Assembly: GCF_001612725.1 (NCBI RefSeq)
Contig: NZ_BDAZ01000008.1
Location: 388,804 to 452,803 of the forward strand
DNA length: 64,000 nucleotides
Origin: Nocardia anaemiae NBRC 100462
GTDB taxonomy: Bacteria; Actinomycetota; Actinomycetes; Mycobacteriales; Mycobacteriaceae
Reading direction: 5' to 3'
Part shown: one piece after another, positions 26,045 through 34,937 of the stretch
How the letters are laid out: each line of letters starts with the position of its first letter
Numbering within the stretch: position 1 is the stretch's first letter
The notes under the pieces: generated by a model
The model's database searches: none
The model's input: the letters and a program-made list of their open reading frames with translations, nothing else
Told to the model about the DNA's origin: nothing
Position numbers and translations under genes: made by a program

Positions 26045-26706
26045 GCGTGCGCACCACCCTTCACTGCGCTCTTGACGGTCACGACGCTGCCCTTGCGACC
26101 CGGGATCGCGCCCTTGATCAGCAGCAGACCGTTCTCGGCGTCCACCTTGTGAACCGAGAGGTTCTGCGTGGTGACGCGGTCGTTACCCATGCGACCCGAC
26201 ATGCGCATGCCCTTGAACACGCGGCCGGGGGTGGCGCAACCACCGATGGAACCGGGACGACGGTGCACCGCCTGGGCACCGTGCGAGGCACCCTGACCAC
26301 GGAAGCCGTGGCGCTTCATGGTGCCTGCGAAGCCCTTGCCCTTGCTGGTGCCGGTGACGTCGACGTAGGCGCCCTCTTCGAAGACATCGGCGTTGATCTC
26401 CTGGCCGACCTCGAAGGTGGAGGCGTCCGCGATCCGGATCTCGGCGACGTGGCGGCGCGGGGTGACACCGGCCTTGGCGAACTGGCCGGAAACCGGCTTG
26501 TTCACCTTGCGCGGGTCGATGGCGCCGAAGGCGACCTGGACGGCGCTGTAGCCGTCGCGCTCCACGGTGCGGATCTGGGTAACGACGTTCGGTCCGGCCT
26601 TGATTACGGTCACGGGGACGACGCGGTTCTTGTCGTCGAACACCTGGGTCATACCGAGCTTGGTGCCCAGGATGCCCGCCGCTGGCCTGTTCTTGTTGTC
26701 AGTCAT
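26041..26706 (-). CDS. rplC: 50S ribosomal protein L3
   Basis: The 221-residue protein starts [20 protein letters not shown] and carries [19 protein letters not shown] and [18 protein letters not shown]. The ATG at 26706 with GGGGA upstream is preferred over a GTG six codons earlier, which overlaps the ribosome site. L3 starts 50S assembly. Confidence 0.97.
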   Translation of the reverse strand: MTDNKNRPAAGILGTKLGMTQVFDDKNRVVPVTVIKAGPNVVTQIRTVERDGYSAVQVAFGAIDPRKVNKPVSGQFAKAGVTPRRHVAEIRIADASTFEVGQEINADVFEEGAYVDVTGTSKGKGFAGTMKRHGFRGQGASHGAQAVHRRPGSIGGCATPGRVFKGMRMSGRMGNDRVTTQNLSVHKVDAENGLLLIKGAIPGRKGSVVTVKSAVKGGAHA

Positions 26707-26720
26707 GATTCGAGTCCCCG

Positions 26721-27026
26721 TCACTGAATGTTGACGTCGACGCTGGCCGGGAGATCGATGCGCATCAGGGCATCAACCGTCTTCGGCGTCGGGTCGAGGA
26801 TGTCGATCAGCCGCTTGTGCGTCCGCATCTCGAAGTGCTCGCGCGAGTCCTTGTACTTGTGCGGCGAACGGATGACGCAGTACACGTTCTTTTCGGTCGG
26901 CAACGGCACCGGCCCGACCACACGGGCCCCGGTGCGGGTCACCGTCTCCACGATCTTGCGCGCGGACGCGTCGATCGCTTCGTGGTCATAGGCCTTGAGC
27001 CTGATGCGGATCTTCTGTCCCGCCAC
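26721..27026 (-). CDS. rpsJ: 30S ribosomal protein S10
   Basis: The 101-residue protein begins with GTG and reads [18 protein letters not shown], with the tetracycline-linked loop [25 protein letters not shown] lies eight bases upstream. It is the first gene of the operon and also a NusB partner in antitermination. The promoter must lie in the 500-bp region upstream. Confidence 0.98.
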   Translation of the reverse strand: MAGQKIRIRLKAYDHEAIDASARKIVETVTRTGARVVGPVPLPTEKNVYCVIRSPHKYKDSREHFEMRTHKRLIDILDPTPKTVDALMRIDLPASVDVNIQ

Positions 27027-27525
27027 GCTAAGTGTCCTTTTCTCCGCTTATCGTTCGTGGTCCGGAAGCCGGGTTCCGTACCACCTTCAATTGCACAGCC
27101 CGAACACACGAAGACGTCTCAGAGGAGACCGCGATCGGGACATGCCCGATCCTCGCCGCTGTTCATCTGTCATGGTTCTCCGGTCCACGCGGTCGGGCGT
27201 GTCGCCCCGATCTCTGATCGGAATTCAACGCAGCCGCTCATTCCTCGGCCCCGGCTCGAAACTTCACCTGGCCTGGAACGTTTGTCCCGGACGCACCCAC
27301 GCTGGATGTCCAGCGAGGTACACGATTGGGTGTTGCTCGCCTCACCACCCGCCACAACCGCCGAACGGCATGACCCGGTGCAAGGCAACCCGAACAGTAT
27401 GCCCGACCGAGTTGGCGACTTCAAATCCGCCCCCTACCAACGCTTCCTCAGCAGGTCAGGGCGTGAATCCCGGGCGCGCCCATACTACTGCCGCCAATGA
27501 ACTTACTTCTGAGTAAGATAGAGCC
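27027..27525. other. S10 operon leader region, no supported gene
   Basis: Roughly 500 bp between divergent rpsJ and the hotdog gene. No frame has coding support. A hairpin with arms GATCGGG and CCCGATC around ACATG lies at 27133-27151 and could belong to the S10 leader. The right end holds the promoter of the hotdog gene. Confidence 0.5.
27502..27519 (+). promoter_or_regulatory. Leaderless promoter with overlapping palindrome
   Basis: TAAGAT (27514-27519) is a good -10 placed six bases before the ATG at 27526, implying a leaderless mRNA. It overlaps the palindrome CTTACT-TCTG-AGTAAG (27502-27517), so a repressor there would block the promoter. Confidence 0.6.
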
Positions 27526-28002
27526 ATGACGAAACCGACCGCGACCCATCGGATCTGGAACAAGCTGCCGGACAACCGGCTGGGGCACACCCTGTTCTCG
27601 CTCGGCATGGTGGCCCGGGTGCCCTACTTCGGGACGGTGCTGCCGAGCGTCGTGCGGTTGGAGCCGGGACTGTGCGAGGTGACCTCGCCGAAATGGTTCG
27701 GCATCCACAACCACCTGGGCACCTTCCACGCGATCGCGGCCTGCAATCTGGCCGAGGTGGCCATGGGCATGCTGAGCGAGGCCACGGTGCCCGATAGCCA
27801 CCGCTGGATTCCCAAGGCGATGAATGTGCAGTACCTGGCCAAGGCCGAGACCGGTTTGCGCGCGGTGGCGAAGCTGGCCGAGGTGCCCGACTTCAGCCGG
27901 ATCACCGAGGGGCAGGAGCTGACCGTCCCGGTCTCCATCTACGACAAGCACGGCCTCGAGGTAGTGCACGCCGACATCACGACCTGGATCACGCCCAAGT
28001 AG
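27526..28002 (+). CDS. Hotdog-fold DUF4442 protein
   Basis: The 158-residue protein has the single hotdog fold of DUF4442 (PaaI-like acyl-CoA thioesterase superfamily): WFGIHNHLGTFHAIAACNLAE carries the helix-start region where thioesterases place catalytic residues, followed by KAMNVQYLAKAETGL and the last strands. Acyl-CoA hydrolysis is possible but unproven. It is not in an operon with its neighbours. Confidence 0.8.
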   Translation: MTKPTATHRIWNKLPDNRLGHTLFSLGMVARVPYFGTVLPSVVRLEPGLCEVTSPKWFGIHNHLGTFHAIAACNLAEVAMGMLSEATVPDSHRWIPKAMNVQYLAKAETGLRAVAKLAEVPDFSRITEGQELTVPVSIYDKHGLEVVHADITTWITPK

Positions 28003-28140
28003 GTGAGCGCGCCGGAGTCTCGAGGCAGCGCGGGCCTTACTGCAGACCGTCTGAAGCAGGTGTGCAGGTCACACCCGAGGTGTGCGGTTCGCCGCATCGG
28101 CCGGGAGCAGTATTGCGGGCGAACGGACGGAGCGGTTTGA

Positions 28141-29343
28141 ATGCGAAGCATGGGTGACAGGGCGGTCCGGGAGTTCGACCTCTGCGTGGTGGGGCTCGGA
28201 CCGACCGGTCGGGCGCTGGCGCATCGGACGATGCGGGCCGGGTTCCGCGTCGCCGCCGTCGATCCGCGGCCGGACCGGTTGTGGCCGCCCACGTTCTCCT
28301 GCTGGATCGATGAGCTGCCGGAGTGGTTGCCATCCAGCGCGATTGCCGCCCGCATTCCGAAGCCGACGGTCTGGACGAAGACCGAGCATCGGATCGACCG
28401 CCCCTACTGCGTGCTCTCGAAGACCGGACTGCGCGATGCACTTCCGCTCGACGATGCCACCGTCGTCGCCGGGCGGGCAACTCGCGTCGACGCCAACGAG
28501 GTAGAGCTCGCGGACGGCACGATCCTCAGGGCCGCAACGGTTTTCGATACCCGCGGGCTGCCGACACCGGGACAGCGCCGCGCCGCCAGCGCGCACGGCA
28601 TCTTCGTCGACGCCGAAACCGCCGCGCCCATGGTGACCGAGAGCGAGGGGCTACTGCTGGATTGGCGGCCGGAGAACGGCGCGGGACCCGATGCGCCGCC
28701 GTCGTTCCTCTACGCCGTCCCGCTCGGTGACGGCACGGTGATCTTCGAGGAGACCAGCCTCGGCCTGCGCGGCGGCATGCCACAGCACGAATTGCGCAGG
28801 CGCACCCTGAACCGTCTTGCCGCCCATGGCATTCGACTCACCGGCACCGAGCCCACCGAGGCCGCGCACTATCCGCTGGACCAGCCACCGCCGAAAAAGG
28901 GCACTGCCCAAGCGATTCCATTCGGCTCCCGCGGCGGCATGATGCACCCCTGCACCGGCTACAGCGTCGCCGACTCGCTGACCCTGGTCGACATCGCCGT
29001 CGCCGCCCTTCGACAAGGCCGCGACCCGATCGCCGAACTCTGGCCGTGGCAGGCCCGCTTGGTCTATTGGATGCGCATGCGCGGCCTCTGGGGTATGGGC
29101 CGCCTGACGACCGAACAGTCCATCTCGATGTTCGATGCCTTCTTCAGCGCCTCGCCCCGCGGTCAGCGCGCCCTGCTCTCCGCCCATGACGACTACGCCG
29201 CCCTCGGCGCGGTCCTCTTCAATACCGTCGCTCGCACTTGGCCGTTCCGCTGGCGTTACGACCTGGTCGGCTGGACGAATCGAAACCGCTGGGCCGGTTT
29301 CGACTTCGCCGCAGCCGAACGCGAAGAGCGACGGATCGGCTGA
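28141..29343 (+). CDS. Lycopene cyclase-like flavoprotein (CrtL/CrtY type)
   Basis: The 400-residue protein begins with a dinucleotide-binding Rossmann motif VVGLGPTGRALAHR near residue 16, then DPRPDRLWPPTFSCWIDELP, YAVPLGDGTVIFEETSL and the C-terminal FGSRGGMMHPCTGYSVADSL, the pattern of beta-cyclases that close the ends of lycopene using FAD/NADPH in a redox-neutral way. The motif GLGPTG varies from the usual GGGPAG. No other carotenoid gene lies within the window, so the substrate is uncertain. ATG at 28150 is an alternative start. Confidence 0.8.
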   Translation: MRSMGDRAVREFDLCVVGLGPTGRALAHRTMRAGFRVAAVDPRPDRLWPPTFSCWIDELPEWLPSSAIAARIPKPTVWTKTEHRIDRPYCVLSKTGLRDALPLDDATVVAGRATRVDANEVELADGTILRAATVFDTRGLPTPGQRRAASAHGIFVDAETAAPMVTESEGLLLDWRPENGAGPDAPPSFLYAVPLGDGTVIFEETSLGLRGGMPQHELRRRTLNRLAAHGIRLTGTEPTEAAHYPLDQPPPKKGTAQAIPFGSRGGMMHPCTGYSVADSLTLVDIAVAALRQGRDPIAELWPWQARLVYWMRMRGLWGMGRLTTEQSISMFDAFFSASPRGQRALLSAHDDYAALGAVLFNTVARTWPFRWRYDLVGWTNRNRWAGFDFAAAEREERRIG

Positions 29344-29349
29344 CGAAGA

Positions 29350-30204
29350 TCAGGCGCCGGTTTCGGCGGCGCGCTGGTAGCCGCGGATCGCCGGGTACGC
29401 GAATACGACGATGAGCCCGACCACCCAGGCGACGGTCTTCAACAGTGGTTCGGCGACGGCACCGCCGTAGGACAGTCCCTTCATCGCGTCGATGGCACAG
29501 CTCATCGGCTGATTCGCCACCACATCCTGCAACCAGGTCGGATACGCGATCACCGGCACGAACCCGGAATTGAAGAACATCAGCAGGGTATTGACGATGC
29601 CGATAACGCTGACCAGCATGACGCCCTCGGTAATGGTCGCCAGCGCCGTGACCAGCACCGCGAAGCCGACGCCGAACAGCACCGGGATGCCGATCAATGC
29701 GATGGCCGCCAGCGGCCCCTGCCCGAAGCGGAAGCCGAGCGAGAAGCCGACCGCGATCACGAACAGCGTGGTGACCAGCACCCGGACCGCCTCGGCGAAC
29801 AGCCTGCCGGTCAGTCCGGCCGCCCGATGCACCGGCATGGTCCAGAACCGACCGAGCAGCCCGGTGAACTTCTCACCCTTGAAGCCGAGCGCGCTGACCA
29901 CCGCACCGGACATCGCCGCGACCAACGTGATCAGCGCGACCTGTCCATAGATGCTCGGCTTACCGGTGGCCGCGGTGATCGAATTGCCGAGCACGACGCG
30001 GAACATGAACAGCGTCAGCGCCGGATAGAGCAGCGTCTGGATGGTTGTTGCGGGATCGCGCGCCCACACCAAGAGCAGCCGCTTGCACTGGATCAGACTG
30101 TGCGTGATCCAGGTCGACAGCGCGCGTTCGGATGGCGTGGCCACCCGCGGCAGCGGGTCGAATCCGTCCACCTCGGTGCGCTCCAAGGTCTCGACCGAAC
30201 TCAT
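29350..30204 (-). CDS. ABC-2 type transporter permease
   Basis: The 284-residue protein has six predicted membrane helices and the ABC-2/DrrB layout: a cytosolic N-terminal stretch with RLLLVWARDPATTIQTLLYP, the middle amphipathic GLLGRFWTMPVHRAAGLTGRL, and the last helices with FFNSGFVPVIAYP and ANQPMSCAIDAM. The start at 30204 overlaps the stop of the other permease by four bases. It should pair with that permease and the ATPase as a drug or lipid exporter. Confidence 0.9.
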   Translation of the reverse strand: MSSVETLERTEVDGFDPLPRVATPSERALSTWITHSLIQCKRLLLVWARDPATTIQTLLYPALTLFMFRVVLGNSITAATGKPSIYGQVALITLVAAMSGAVVSALGFKGEKFTGLLGRFWTMPVHRAAGLTGRLFAEAVRVLVTTLFVIAVGFSLGFRFGQGPLAAIALIGIPVLFGVGFAVLVTALATITEGVMLVSVIGIVNTLLMFFNSGFVPVIAYPTWLQDVVANQPMSCAIDAMKGLSYGGAVAEPLLKTVAWVVGLIVVFAYPAIRGYQRAAETGA

Positions 30205-31019
30205 GACCGCCTCACACTCGCCCAGATCGCCAACGGAGTGAAGACGATCGCCATACCGCCCAGCCAGGTCAGCGGCACCCACAGCACATCCCAGCTCACC
30301 CCGTCATGGGCCATATCGCGCATCGCGAAGGAGAACTGGGAGATCGGCTGATTGCGCACGAACGGCCGGATCCACATCGGAAAACTGCGCTCCGGGACGA
30401 ATCCACAGGACAGCATGCCGAAGATCAAGGTGGGCAGCGTCAATGCCTGACTCAGCGATTCCGGACTCTTGGTCAGGCTGCCGAGCGCGTCCGCGCCGAG
30501 TGCGAGCACGGTACCGACCGCGATGGAGAAGACGCAGAACAGCACGGCCTGACCGAGTCCGGCTATGAAGCGGAAGCCGATCATGTAGCCGAAGATGATC
30601 GCCGCGGTCAGCGCCGTCAGCGAACGCACCAGGCCAGCGCCGATGCGTGCGCTCAATGGCACAAGCGCGCCGATCGGCATCGTCTGTAGTCGAGTGCTCA
30701 GACCGGTCAGCGCCTCGTACGCGGACAGCTGCGCATTCGACATCATCGTGAACGCCATGGTCTGCAGCACGATGATGGGCATGACGAACTGGGCGTAGTC
30801 GATGCCCTGGAACTTCATCACGAACCGCAGCGGCAGATAGAACCCCAGGGTGAACACCAGCGGGGTGATCATCGCGACGATCAGTTCGCCCTTGACGGCC
30901 ATCGTCCGCACAATGCGTCCGGCCAGCGCTCGCCACTGCGCGAAGTAAGAGAGTCTGGCCACGGGCAGCTCGGCGAAGAGCAGCGCCGAATCGGGCCGCT
31001 CGACGGTTGGGGAACTCAC
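30201..31019 (-). CDS. ABC-2 type transporter permease
   Basis: The 272-residue protein is a second ABC-2 permease with MVLQTMAFTMMSNAQLSAYE-like middle region, SLTKSPESLSQALTLPTLIFG and GFVPERSFPMWIRPFVRNQP. It starts with GTG at 31019, which shares one base with the TAG of the ATPase gene. Two permeases with one ATPase suggests a heterodimeric membrane part. Confidence 0.9.
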   Translation of the reverse strand: MSSPTVERPDSALLFAELPVARLSYFAQWRALAGRIVRTMAVKGELIVAMITPLVFTLGFYLPLRFVMKFQGIDYAQFVMPIIVLQTMAFTMMSNAQLSAYEALTGLSTRLQTMPIGALVPLSARIGAGLVRSLTALTAAIIFGYMIGFRFIAGLGQAVLFCVFSIAVGTVLALGADALGSLTKSPESLSQALTLPTLIFGMLSCGFVPERSFPMWIRPFVRNQPISQFSFAMRDMAHDGVSWDVLWVPLTWLGGMAIVFTPLAIWASVRRS

Positions 31020-32023
31020 TAGTGGCCGCCCGAATGGCCGGTGATGGAAAGGAAGACATCGTCGAGCGAGGGCCTGCGCAGCGCGATATCGGCCAATTGG
31101 ATCCCGGCGGCGTCGAGCCTGCGCAATGCCTCCGACAGCGTGGTCGCGCCGTCGGGTGCGGGAATCGAGATCCGGTCGCCGCCATCGAGGTCGGCGAGCA
31201 CGGCGGCGGGCACCAGATCACCGAGTGCGTTGGCGGCCTTGCCGAGCTGACCCGGATCCAGCGGGACCACCTCGCAATAGCTGCCGCCGGTCTTCTCCTT
31301 GAGTTCGTCGGCGGTGCCCTCGGCGATCACCGTGCCCTTATCGATGACGATGATGTTGTCGCTGAGCACATCGGCTTCCTCGAGGTACTGCGTGGTGAGC
31401 AGCACTGTGATGCCCTGATTCTTCAGCGCGGTCACCAGATCCCACACGCCCTGCCGACTGCGCGGATCCAGACCGGTGGTCGGCTCGTCGAGGAATACCA
31501 CCTCCGGACGCACCACCAGCCCACAGGCGATATCGACCCGACGACGCATACCGCCGGAGTAATGGCGCACCGCGCGACGGCCCGCGTGCACCAGGTCGAA
31601 TTCCTCGAGCAGGGTGTCGGCGCGCTTGCGGGCGGCCGATTTGCCCAGGCCCATCAGGCGGCCGAACAATTCCAGGTTTTCCCGACCGGAGAGGTTCTCG
31701 TCGAGCGCGGCGTACTGGCCGGTCATCATGATCGAGCGGCGCACACCCGCCGGATCCTTCAGCACATCGTGGCCCGCGACAACGGCGGTGCCGGAGTCCG
31801 GGCGCAGCAGGGTCGACAGCACTTTGACCATGGTGGTCTTGCCCGCACCGTTGGGCCCGAGGATGCCGAGCACGCTGGCCCGCGCGGCGGTGAAGCTGAT
31901 GCCCTGCAGCGCGTGCACATCGCCGAATGACTTCCGGACATCCGCAACCGCGACCGCGACGTCACCACCATCGATGGGTGGTGGCTCGCTGGTATGCGAA
32001 TCCGCTTGGTTCAAGCTCGGCAT
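31019..32023 (-). CDS. Daunorubicin-resistance-type ABC ATPase (DrrA family)
   Basis: The 334-residue ATPase has Walker A GPNGAGKTT (residues 56-64), the signature YSGGMRRR (155-162), Walker B VVFLDEPT (175-182) and the DrrA C-terminal region ending RRPSLDDVFLSITG. It powers the two permeases downstream in the same operon. ATG at 32023 with GGAGAG upstream is chosen; a much longer upstream frame overlaps the divergent promoter region. The cargo could be an antibiotic or envelope lipid. Confidence 0.93.
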   Translation of the reverse strand: MPSLNQADSHTSEPPPIDGGDVAVAVADVRKSFGDVHALQGISFTAARASVLGILGPNGAGKTTMVKVLSTLLRPDSGTAVVAGHDVLKDPAGVRRSIMMTGQYAALDENLSGRENLELFGRLMGLGKSAARKRADTLLEEFDLVHAGRRAVRHYSGGMRRRVDIACGLVVRPEVVFLDEPTTGLDPRSRQGVWDLVTALKNQGITVLLTTQYLEEADVLSDNIIVIDKGTVIAEGTADELKEKTGGSYCEVVPLDPGQLGKAANALGDLVPAAVLADLDGGDRISIPAPDGATTLSEALRRLDAAGIQLADIALRRPSLDDVFLSITGHSGGH

Positions 32024-32422
32024 CAACTCTCCACTTTGTCTGATCGGCGGCGTTCGCGGGGCCTTGGGCGGCGACCGCGGGTCGCCAAGAGTGTGGGCAA
32101 TGAATACATCCCGGTTGGTGATCCCTGCCGCCAAGCGTGATGTTACCGGCAGGGCCATCTCCGCAGGGCCGACCGAGCCATACCCAGTGAACTGCGACCT
32201 AAGTGTGTCCTTACTCACATTTCTTCCCGCTGCTCCGCCCGAGCGGAGAACGTCGCTGGTGACGGCCCTCCAGGGGCAGCGTAGGGGCGGTGGCGCCACC
32301 TTGTCCGGCCGTCGCGGCGACCATAGTCTGCTAATGGGGGAACACGCACTCACTCGTTTGCGGCAGCGCTGCTTCGCCAAGCGTTCAGCGGCTGCGGTGG
32401 ATCGACCCTGCGAGAGGTGACC
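32024..32422. other. Divergent intergenic region, ABC exporter / ALDH
   Basis: About 400 bp without a supported gene. It must hold both promoters. A hairpin with arms CCCTGCCG (32123-32130) and CGGCAGGG (32147-32154) lies in the leader of the ABC operon and could be a regulatory or attenuation element. Confidence 0.45.
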
Positions 32423-33943
32423 ATGGCCGAGACCGCGCAGCCGAGGCTGGCAGCGCATACGGGAGGATCGGGCCGACCGAACGTGCTGACGTCCTATGAC
32501 CCGCGCACCGGCGAAATCGTCGGCAACTACGCCGTGATGGGCGCTGGCGAAATCAACCGCACCGTGCGCGCCGCCCGCTCCGCCGAAAAGTGGTGGGCGG
32601 AACTGGGATTCAGCGCCCGCAAACGCTGGCTACTGGATTGGAAACGCAGTATCGCCAGGCGCGCAGGCGAATTGGTGGAAATCCTGTGCGAGGAAACCGG
32701 AAAACCGGAGGCGGACGCGGCAATCGAGGTGATGCTCGCCGTCGAGAATCTGGATTGGGCGGCCCGCAATGCCGCGCGCGTGCTGGACCGGCGCAAGCTC
32801 GGCTCCACCTGGCTGACCCGCAATCAGCACGCCTCGGTCGGCTATCTGCCGCTCGGTGTGGTCGGCGTGCTCGGGCCGTGGAACAACCCGGTGTTCACCC
32901 CGATGGGCTCGATCGCCTACGCGATGGCCGCTGGCAACGCCGTGGTGTTCAAACCCGATGAGCTCACCACCGGTGTCGGGGTCTGGCTGGCCGACAGCTG
33001 GAACCGGCTGGCGCCGAATCAGCCTGTGCTGCAGGTCGTTACCGGGGATCACGCCACCACGGCGGCGCTGTGTCGGGCCAAGGTGGACAAAATCGCCTAT
33101 GCCGGTTCGGATGCGGGCTCGCGCGAGGTGATCAAGCTGTGCGCGCAGACCTTGACACCGGTGGTGGTCGAGCGAAACGGCAAGGGCACCATGGTGGTCC
33201 ACGTCGACGCCAAACTCGACGAGGCGGCCGAGGCCGCCGTCTTCGGCGCGATGGCCAATGCTGGCCAGAACTCCACCGGCATCCAGCGGGCCTATGTCGC
33301 CAACTCCGTCTACGACCGATTCCTGGAACTGGTGATCGAACAGGCGCGGCGGCTGCGGCCCGGCGCGGATAAGCGCGCGTCCTACGGTCCGATGATTCTG
33401 GAATCGCAGGTCGACGTGGTGCGCAAGCAGGTGCGCGACGCGGTGGCCAGGGGCGGGCGCGCGGTGGTCGGCGGACTGGATTCGATTCGCGATCCCTATA
33501 TCGAACCGATCGTCTTGACCGACGTGCCGGAGGAGAGCGTCGCGATTACCGGCGAGGGCATCGGACCGCTGCTGATCGTCAACAAGGTCGCGAATATGGA
33601 CGATGCGGCGCAACGGATCAACGCGGTCGGCAATGGTGTCGCGGTGTCGGTGTTCACTCGCGACGTGCACGGCATCGAATCCTTCGCCGAGCAGCTTCGG
33701 GTCGGCGTTGTGACCATCAATTCTTCGACCGCGTATGCCGGAATTCCGGCGCTGCCCTTCGGCGGGGTCGGCGAATACGGGCAGGGACACCATCACGGCG
33801 ATCAGGGACTGCGCGAGTTCAGCCGGACGCTGGCGATCGCGCGCAAGCGGTATCGGGCGCCGGTGAATCTGTCCACCTTCGACCGGCGTCCTCGCCACCT
33901 GCGCACCGCCAAAGCCATCTTCCGGATGCGCCACGGTCGCTAG
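32423..33943 (+). CDS. Aldehyde dehydrogenase-family protein lacking the catalytic Cys
   Basis: The 506-residue protein has the ALDH fold: VVGVLGPWNNP (cofactor/oxyanion Asn), FKPDELT, AYAGSD at the NAD site, VVVERNGKG with the general-base Glu at about 250, and a final PFGGVGEYGQGHHHG. The segment expected to read GQ-x-C reads GQNS, so Ser284 (TCC at 33272-33274) replaces the nucleophile. Either the enzyme is inactive as a dehydrogenase or works differently. Start with GAGAGG five bases upstream. Confidence 0.85.
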   Translation: MAETAQPRLAAHTGGSGRPNVLTSYDPRTGEIVGNYAVMGAGEINRTVRAARSAEKWWAELGFSARKRWLLDWKRSIARRAGELVEILCEETGKPEADAAIEVMLAVENLDWAARNAARVLDRRKLGSTWLTRNQHASVGYLPLGVVGVLGPWNNPVFTPMGSIAYAMAAGNAVVFKPDELTTGVGVWLADSWNRLAPNQPVLQVVTGDHATTAALCRAKVDKIAYAGSDAGSREVIKLCAQTLTPVVVERNGKGTMVVHVDAKLDEAAEAAVFGAMANAGQNSTGIQRAYVANSVYDRFLELVIEQARRLRPGADKRASYGPMILESQVDVVRKQVRDAVARGGRAVVGGLDSIRDPYIEPIVLTDVPEESVAITGEGIGPLLIVNKVANMDDAAQRINAVGNGVAVSVFTRDVHGIESFAEQLRVGVVTINSSTAYAGIPALPFGGVGEYGQGHHHGDQGLREFSRTLAIARKRYRAPVNLSTFDRRPRHLRTAKAIFRMRHGR

Positions 33944-34003
33944 CGCCGCGGTGACTCCGCGCATCCGGCACGTCCCGTGATCGGTGGCGGGGTGCCCGCG
34001 CGA

Positions 34004-34807
34004 TCAGTCGGCGAAGACCGGCTTGCGCTTGGTGAGCATGGCGGTGGCGCCCTCGAAGAAATCGGGGGACTGGAGCAGTTCGCTCTGGCCGGACTTTTCG
34101 GCGGCGAGGGTGGAGTCCAGTGCCGAGAGGGTTGCGGCGTTGAGTGCCTTCTTGGTGAGTTCGAGTGCGCGGCGCGGGCCCGCGGCGATCTTGGCGGCCG
34201 CGGCCTCGACCTTGGCGTCGAGTTCGTCCTCCGGAACCACGGCGGTGAACAGCCCGGCCGCCTTGGCCGCTGGCGCGGGGAGTCGCTCGCCGAGCAGTGC
34301 CATTTCCGCGGCCAGCGGGCGTCCGGCCGCGGCGGCGACCATGGACGCGGCGCCGCCGTCGGGCATCAGACCGATATTGATGAAGGCAAGCAGCAGGTAG
34401 GAATCCTCGGCGGCATAGACCAGATCGGCGGCCAGCGCGATGCCGACGCCGACACCCGCGGCCGCCCCCTTGACCCGCGCGATGACCGGAATCGGCGCGT
34501 CCACAATGGCTTTCACGAGCCGGTTGGCCGCATCCATCACCATGTCCGAGGTGATCCCGCGCTGCGCCTCGGAGGCGGTTGCGGCAAGATCGGCGCCGGT
34601 GCAGAAGTCGCCGCCCTCGCCGGTCAATACGATCACCCGCACCGAACGGTCCTCGGCGGCTGCGAGGAAGGTGTCACCGAGGGCGACCATCGTGTCGTAG
34701 TCGATGGCGTTCTTGCGCTTGGGCTTGGTGAGCGTGACCCGGAGCACCTTGCCGTCGCGGACGGCACTGAAACCCGCGGATGTGGTCGCCGAATCGGGGT
34801 TGCTCAT
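34004..34807 (-). CDS. Crotonase-family enoyl-CoA hydratase/isomerase
   Basis: The 267-residue protein has the crotonase signatures GGDFCTGADLAA (oxyanion loop) and RVKGAAAGVGVGIALAADLVYA, then GLMPDGGAASMV. The position of the first catalytic Glu of hydratases is Ile in GVGVGIALAAD, while an Asp in PDGG remains, which resembles delta3,delta2-enoyl-CoA isomerases such as PaaG. ATG at 34807 has AGGAG six bases upstream. It is divergent from the double-HTH TetR gene, with direct repeats between them, suggesting control by that regulator in fatty-acid or aromatic-acid degradation. Confidence 0.88.
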   Translation of the reverse strand: MSNPDSATTSAGFSAVRDGKVLRVTLTKPKRKNAIDYDTMVALGDTFLAAAEDRSVRVIVLTGEGGDFCTGADLAATASEAQRGITSDMVMDAANRLVKAIVDAPIPVIARVKGAAAGVGVGIALAADLVYAAEDSYLLLAFINIGLMPDGGAASMVAAAAGRPLAAEMALLGERLPAPAAKAAGLFTAVVPEDELDAKVEAAAAKIAAGPRRALELTKKALNAATLSALDSTLAAEKSGQSELLQSPDFFEGATAMLTKRKPVFAD

Positions 34808-34851
34808 TTGGTGCTCCTGGTCTGGAATCCGGCGGGGCATTCCCATGAATG

Positions 34852-34881
34852 GTGGTTAACTTTGCGAATTGTGGTTAACTT
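34852..34881. promoter_or_regulatory. Two direct copies of GTGGTTAACTT
   Basis: The 11-mer occurs at 34852-34862 and 34871-34881, 19 bp apart, in the divergent interval. Each copy contains the palindromic core GTTAAC. They are candidate binding sites of the adjacent TetR protein. Confidence 0.6.
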
Positions 34882-34937
34882 AGGATGATTTGTCCGGCGC
34901 TGTCAACCAGCGGCGCCGTAGCGGAACGGAGAGCTGG

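Noticed and set aside
32123..32154. Hairpin upstream of the ABC exporter taken as a riboswitch
   Set aside because: A single 8-bp stem with a 16-base loop has no recognised riboswitch core; it is only noted in the intergenic entry.
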